The position numbers and the translations under genes are program-made. This document shows positions 59,147 to 64,000 of a stretch of DNA of 64,000 nucleotides, piece after piece (the first letter of the stretch is position 1; each line of letters begins with the position of its first letter). The notes under the pieces are model-generated. The model made no database searches and was not told the origin of the DNA. It saw only the letters and a program-made list of their open reading frames with translations. The DNA comes from Ailanthus altissimus (lineage: Eukaryota > Streptophyta > Magnoliopsida > Sapindales > Simaroubaceae). The DNA is taken from contig OX327683.1 of assembly GCA_946807835.1 (NCBI GenBank), positions 6,825,001-6,889,000 of the forward strand, given 5' to 3'.

Positions 59147-62100
59147 CTTTTAGCACTATACGCCATCTGAAAGGGTTGTTTGGTGACCGTCCTCAGGTTG
59201 AGGCATATAAGATTGCTAAATCGCTTTTTCAGAATAGACTTTCTGAGGGCAATTCAGTTAGTCCCTATATCCTTAATATGATTTCTATAATCGAGAAGTT
59301 GAAGACGATATACATTACGTTCAACAAATATCTGAGAAAAAGTTTGATTCTCCAGTCGCTTTCGAGATCTTTCATACAGTTCAAAATGAATTTTAATATG
59401 CTAGGAATAATCTCGTCTTATGCTAAACCTTATAATATGTTGAAGATGATAGAAGAGAACATAAACAAGGTAGGATTGTCTCTCTTTGTTTAGAGTGTTC
59501 ATCTTCTGCTCTCAGGGCTTCTGGGAAGCCTAAAGGAATGAAGAAAAAAAAAGGTAAAACAAATACCTAGGATTGATCCTCAAAGGCGACCCATATCTAA
59601 ACCACAAAGAAAGAAAAAAGAAATTGTTTTCACTGTGATAAGGAAGGACACTGGAAGAGAAATTGCCAGAAATACCTTGCCTCAGTAAAAAAGACTATTT
59701 TAGATATATGTTTACCACTTATTGACATTTTTTTAGCATATAATGCTAATTTTGACTGGGTATTGGATACTACTTCTCCTTTTCACATCTGTAATATGTT
59801 GTAGGGACTAAGAAAAGTTAAACTATTGCAGCCATGAGAGATTCAGCTTTGTGTTGAAAATGAAGATTTCTTTCAGGTCGAGACTGTAGGATATTTTGAT
59901 TTATATCTCTCATGTAATAGAACTATAGTGTTGTATAATTGTCATTTTGTACCTTGTACTTTAAGATAAATAGTATCCCTTCCTGTACTTAACAGTAAGG
60001 GTTATTATATATATATAATCGTTATTTATGTTTATATGATATGTATAATGTTCTGATAGCTAATTGTCAATTAATTAATAGTCATTATGTATTAAATACA
60101 GCACAAAATGACATGATTGTACAAGTAAACACAACAAGCATTTAGGGAACTTTAAATGAAACAGAGTTGTGGCATATAAGATTAGGTCATATAGGCGTTA
60201 AACACTTATCTCGTCTAGTTACAGATGGTCGAATACCTGATTTAACTATAGAACCTTATCTAATTTATGAATCATGTATTCAAGAAAAAAATGACAAAAT
60301 CTCCTTTTACTAATGTTAGATACTGTGCCACTGATTTATTGGAACTTATACATAGTGATGTATGTAGTCCAATGAATCACACTACTATGGGTGGATTTTA
60401 ATACTTCGTAACCTTCACAATGATTTCTCACGATATGGTTATGTGTTTCTTATAAGACACAAGTATGAAACCTTTGAAAAGTTCAATGAATTTAGACTTG
60501 AGTAGAAAAATAAACTAGTATATATGTTAAATACCTTCAATCAAATCAAGACGGTGAATACATAGGCACTGAATTTTTGAATTATTTAAAATAGAATAGA
60601 ATTCTCACTCAGTATAGTCCTCTAACTACTTCGCAGCATAATGGTGTCTTGAAGAGAAGGAATTAGACTTTATTAGACATTGTTTGGTCGATGATAAGCT
60701 TCACCAATCTTCCTGAATATTTTTGGGGCTATGCTATACAAACTTCTACTCATATATTGAATAACGTTTAGTCCAAAGTCGTTCTCTCTACTCCTTATAA
60801 GATATGGACTGGAAGGAATTCGAGTCTTAAATATTTTAAGATTTTGGGTTGTCCTGTTTATGTAAAAGTTACATAACAAGATAAACTTGCACCTAGGGGA
60901 TATAAGTATCGGTTCATTAGTTATCCCATCAATTCGATGGAATACTAGTTCTATGATCTTGAGGAACGAAATGTGTTTGTTGATTGGAATGCCACTATGC
61001 TAGAAAAATGGTTTCTCATGGATCATGGGAATTTTAGGAAGATTAATCTTGATGAAGTCGATCAAAATAAACTACAGATGGAACCACAGGCTTAATTGAG
61101 CAAATTATCTTTTATATACCATCTACATAAGTTACAAAGGATATCGAGGCAACCTGAAAGATATGGTATGATACCTGAAGGTACTTCTGAGGTTTTCTTA
61201 GTAAAAAAAAATGATCCTTTAACTTACAAAAATGCACTATTCGATATTGATTCGAAAAAATGGCAAGATGCTATAAAATTCAAAATTAACTCTATGTATC
61301 AAAACCAACTCTAAGACTTGGTTGAGCTTCTAAAAAAAAATAGTTCTTATCGGTTGTAAATAGGTTTACAAGCGAAAGCATGGGCCCAATGGAAAGGTAG
61401 AGAGCTTCAATGCCCATCTGGTAACAAAAGATTATACTCAACGATCAGAAATGTAAAGACGGCGTTCCTAAATGGATATCTCGAGGAATAGATATTCATG
61501 AAATAGCCTGAAGATTTTGCATCCAGCCTTTCTTTTGGTCTTGTATACAAACTGAAGAAAAATATTTATCGACTTAAGTAGGCTTTTCGAAGCTGAAATA
61601 TTTATTTTGATGAAGTAATTAAAATGTCTGGTTTCATAAAAAAAATGAAGATGAGGCATGTGTGTATACAAAGGTCAGTGAGAGTATGGTTGTCTTCTTA
61701 ATTCTTTATGAGAATAACATACTTATCATTGGGAATGATATCAGTATGTTACAGTCAGTAAAAAGTTACTTTAGTAAGAATTTCTCCATGAAAGAGTTAA
61801 GAGATGCTTCATATATATTGGATATAAAGCTTTATAAAGATAGAGCTGAGAGACTGATAGAAATCTCTCAATCTTCATACATTGATAGTGTCTTGGAAAG
61901 GTATAGTTTTAGTAACTATGAGACAATTAATGTACCTTTTAGACATGGCATTCATCTTTCGAGGGAGATGTGTCCTCAGAAGAAAGGTGAAAGGTTTACA
62001 ATGTCTAACATTCCTTATGCATTAGCTGTTAGAAGCTTGATGTATGTCATGATGTGTAAGAGACTAGATATCAGTATGGTTATAAATGTTATGAGCCGGT

Positions 62101-62706
62101 ACCAGTCTGATCTAGGTGACAGCCATTAGATAGTAGTCAAACATATCCTTAAATACCTTAAGCGTATAAAGGACAATTTTTTCATATACAGAGAAAATAA
62201 CTTACAAGTAAGAGAATACACTGGTTTAGACTTCTAGTCTTATTCAAATAATAGAAATTCTACATCTGAATATGTGCTTATTCTCAATTATGTAGCCATA
62301 AGTTAGAAGAGTGTCAAACAGGGATCCATAGTAGATTCTACCACTGAAGCAGAATATATTGCAGCTTCAGAAGCAGTAAAAGAAGCAATGTGGATCAAGA
62401 AGTTTGTCGCAAAACTCATTATCGTCACAAGTTTAGTAGATCTTATCTCATTATATTGTGACAACAATGGGGCCACTGCACAGTCAAAAGAGCCAAAAAC
62501 ACACTAGAGATCTAAACATGCGAAGAGAAAATACCACATTGTTAGAAAGATCTTGACTTGAAGAGATGTTGTATTTTATAGAGTTAATTCTGTAAATAAT
62601 ATAGCGGACCCACCAACTAAGGCCTTAACTCCTAAAATGTTTCAGAAACACGTAGAGTTGTTAGGTTTTAGATACCACTACGAATGACACTAGAGCAAGT
62701 GACAAT

Positions 62707-64000
62707 TGTTAGGATTTGTGCTCCTGTGTCATCCCAATTTTATATGAATATTGTATTTTCATGCTATATACAATAAATAATTATTATTTTTAAATCGATA
62801 ATAAGGTAATATGCTTGTAACATTTTAGACATTATATTGATCTGAAGGAGTTCAAATTAAGTTTAAAGAGTTATAACCTTATTTGAAATAAGACAAAGAC
62901 TTGGGAATATACTAACAATGATATTGTTGCAAAAGGTTGCAAGGGTTGTTAGGAAATGTCATTTTGTTAGTATATTCTCGAATTATAAGTTTCTGATCTA
63001 TTTTCACTGACGTAGAGTCTGTTGAGTAGAACCGATTAATATAGATCAGTGTATATCTATATCTATATTGTCTAGATGGTTAATTTTATCAGACTATGAG
63101 TTTGGTGGAAGCTCGTATAGATATACAGGTATTCAGTGAGGATTGGATACGGAAAAAAATTCAATGACCTCCAATAAATATCTCATAAATCCATCAGTAG
63201 AAGATCTTCTTAAGTTGAGTAATATTCATAGTCTCTAAACCTGAGCACCATGGTGGGCTTGTAAGTGATCTACTATACTTAGGTTCCACACATATCAGAG
63301 ACCTTTCATGGTCTGACCGTTGGGTGTCGCTGGGTATAGTCTGATGCTTATGAAGTCTAGTGTGCGTAGACATGCTCATATAGGTAAGTTAAATATCCAA
63401 ATACTCTAAGATTGTATTTTAGAAAGTCTTATGGTCTTAAGCATTAAACTTGGGAAAGAGTTTCTCTTGGTATAAATAATATCGCAAAAGAGTTTGCGAA
63501 TATTGTTTATCGAAATACGAATTGAGGAGATAAGTTTATGGTTTAGTAATGGAAGGATTGTATGAATATGGATTAACCTAAACTTGTATGGTCTAATTCA
63601 CTATTTTGTATTATCCATAACATATGTATGGAGGGTATCAATTATGGACTTACGAAAATGTTCCGTGTGACAAAATGGGTGTGAATTTATGAAGTCCCAC
63701 TATATGAAGTGTACTCGTTAAGCACGTGGGTATCGCACTAGATCGAATTTTTTGATTTAGGAAGTTTTTGAAAAATATGAATTTATTTTAAGGTCTCTCG
63801 GGGAAGAGTTAAGGTTTAAGTGTTAAACCTTAGATTATGTCAAGTGAGACTTATCACTTTTATTTACCTAGTGTATACCTCAAATTATGCCAATAATTTG
63901 TATGGGTACTAAATTTGACATTGGTGGATATAGCTATTATTTAAATAAAATAATTATTATTTTATTTAAATCAATTCATTCGGCCATTTATTTATTTCAT
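62707..64000 (+). repeat. 3' LTR of Copia-3, cut by the window end
   Basis: TGTTAGGATTTGTGCTC follows the purine tract, and the sequence is collinear with 52978 onward to the last base. The AT microsatellite of the 5' LTR is missing here. Confidence 0.9.

Larger units (their letters stand above)
56225..62690 (+). pseudogene. Copia-3 gag-pol, degenerate and interrupted
   Basis: Gag starts near 56250 (ILDANQLKGVKNYNDWLMNL), reaches LQREHAHMDHV at 56555, is broken by an antisense solo LTR and resumes near 59150 (RHLKGLFGDRPQVEAYKIAK). The zinc knuckle CFHCDKEGHWKRNC (about 59622-59663) is intact. The protease shows WVLDTTSPFHIC, with the usual DSG altered. GAG-pre-integrase (ELWHIRLGHIG, about 60165), integrase fragments, reverse transcriptase (VKTAFLNGYLEE, about 61455; YENNILII at about 61710, where the catalytic YxDD is lost) and RNase H (TTEAEYIAASEAVKEAMW, YCDNNGA, about 62340-62475) follow. 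Many stops and frame shifts are present. Confidence 0.9.
52978..64000 (+). mobile_element. Long-LTR Copia retrotransposon (Copia-3), truncated by the window edge
   Basis: A 2.19-kb 5' LTR, a primer-binding site, a leader of about 1 kb, a degenerate gag-pol with Copia domain order and the first 1.29 kb of the 3' LTR are present. A purine-containing tract (CTAGAGCAAGTGACAA) precedes the 3' LTR, as in related Copia elements (usual GCAAGTGGGAGA). An antisense solo LTR of the same family lies in gag. Numerous stops make it inactive. Confidence 0.9.

Noticed and set aside
1..64000. CRISPR array, tRNA or rRNA genes, bacterial-type operons
   Set aside because: No regularly spaced identical repeats, no cloverleaf-forming tRNA sequence and no rRNA similarity were seen; the tRNA-like sites are primer-binding sites or SINE boxes.

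Overview
The window is AT-rich nuclear DNA of a flowering plant, most likely a eudicot. The evidence is split genes with plant-type introns, Copia and gypsy-like LTR elements primed by initiator-Met tRNA, CACTA, LINE, SINE and Mutator-like remnants, and a piece of a nuclear gene for a chloroplast ribosomal protein. The species cannot be named from the sequence alone.

Two host genes look intact, both on the minus strand. At 26.2-27.6 kb is a two-exon, 367-residue HSP20-like membrane protein of the RTM2 type. At 42.7-45.8 kb is a nine-exon, 639-residue family GH3 exo-beta-glucosidase with a signal peptide, one GC-AG intron and G-box repeats upstream. At 36.6-37.1 kb is a broken, 3'-truncated copy of the plastid ribosomal protein L11 gene that still has an intron.

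The rest is mostly transposable-element strata. An old Copia element (2.1-7.5 kb) is split by a 2.3-kb solo LTR. A non-coding LTR element is arranged LTR-internal-LTR-internal-LTR (7.6-13.6 kb); it is interrupted by a gypsy-like solo LTR and by a 1,068-bp Mutator-like element with a perfect 9-bp target duplication. Between 17.1 and 24.4 kb four solo LTRs are nested inside one another. A complete but dead Copia element lies at 30.6-35.8 kb, CACTA and LINE fragments at 37.9-41.5 kb, and TIR elements, foldback MITEs and a TRIM-like element at 41.8-52.3 kb. A second long-LTR Copia element starts at 53.0 kb and runs off the right edge; its gag is interrupted by an antisense solo LTR of its own family.

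The host genes share no obvious pathway and there is no operon-like organisation. No new system is claimed. The most useful observations are the nesting order, the GC-AG intron, the promoter repeats of the GH3 gene, the L11 pseudogene and the inverted LTRs that could fold into double-stranded RNA.
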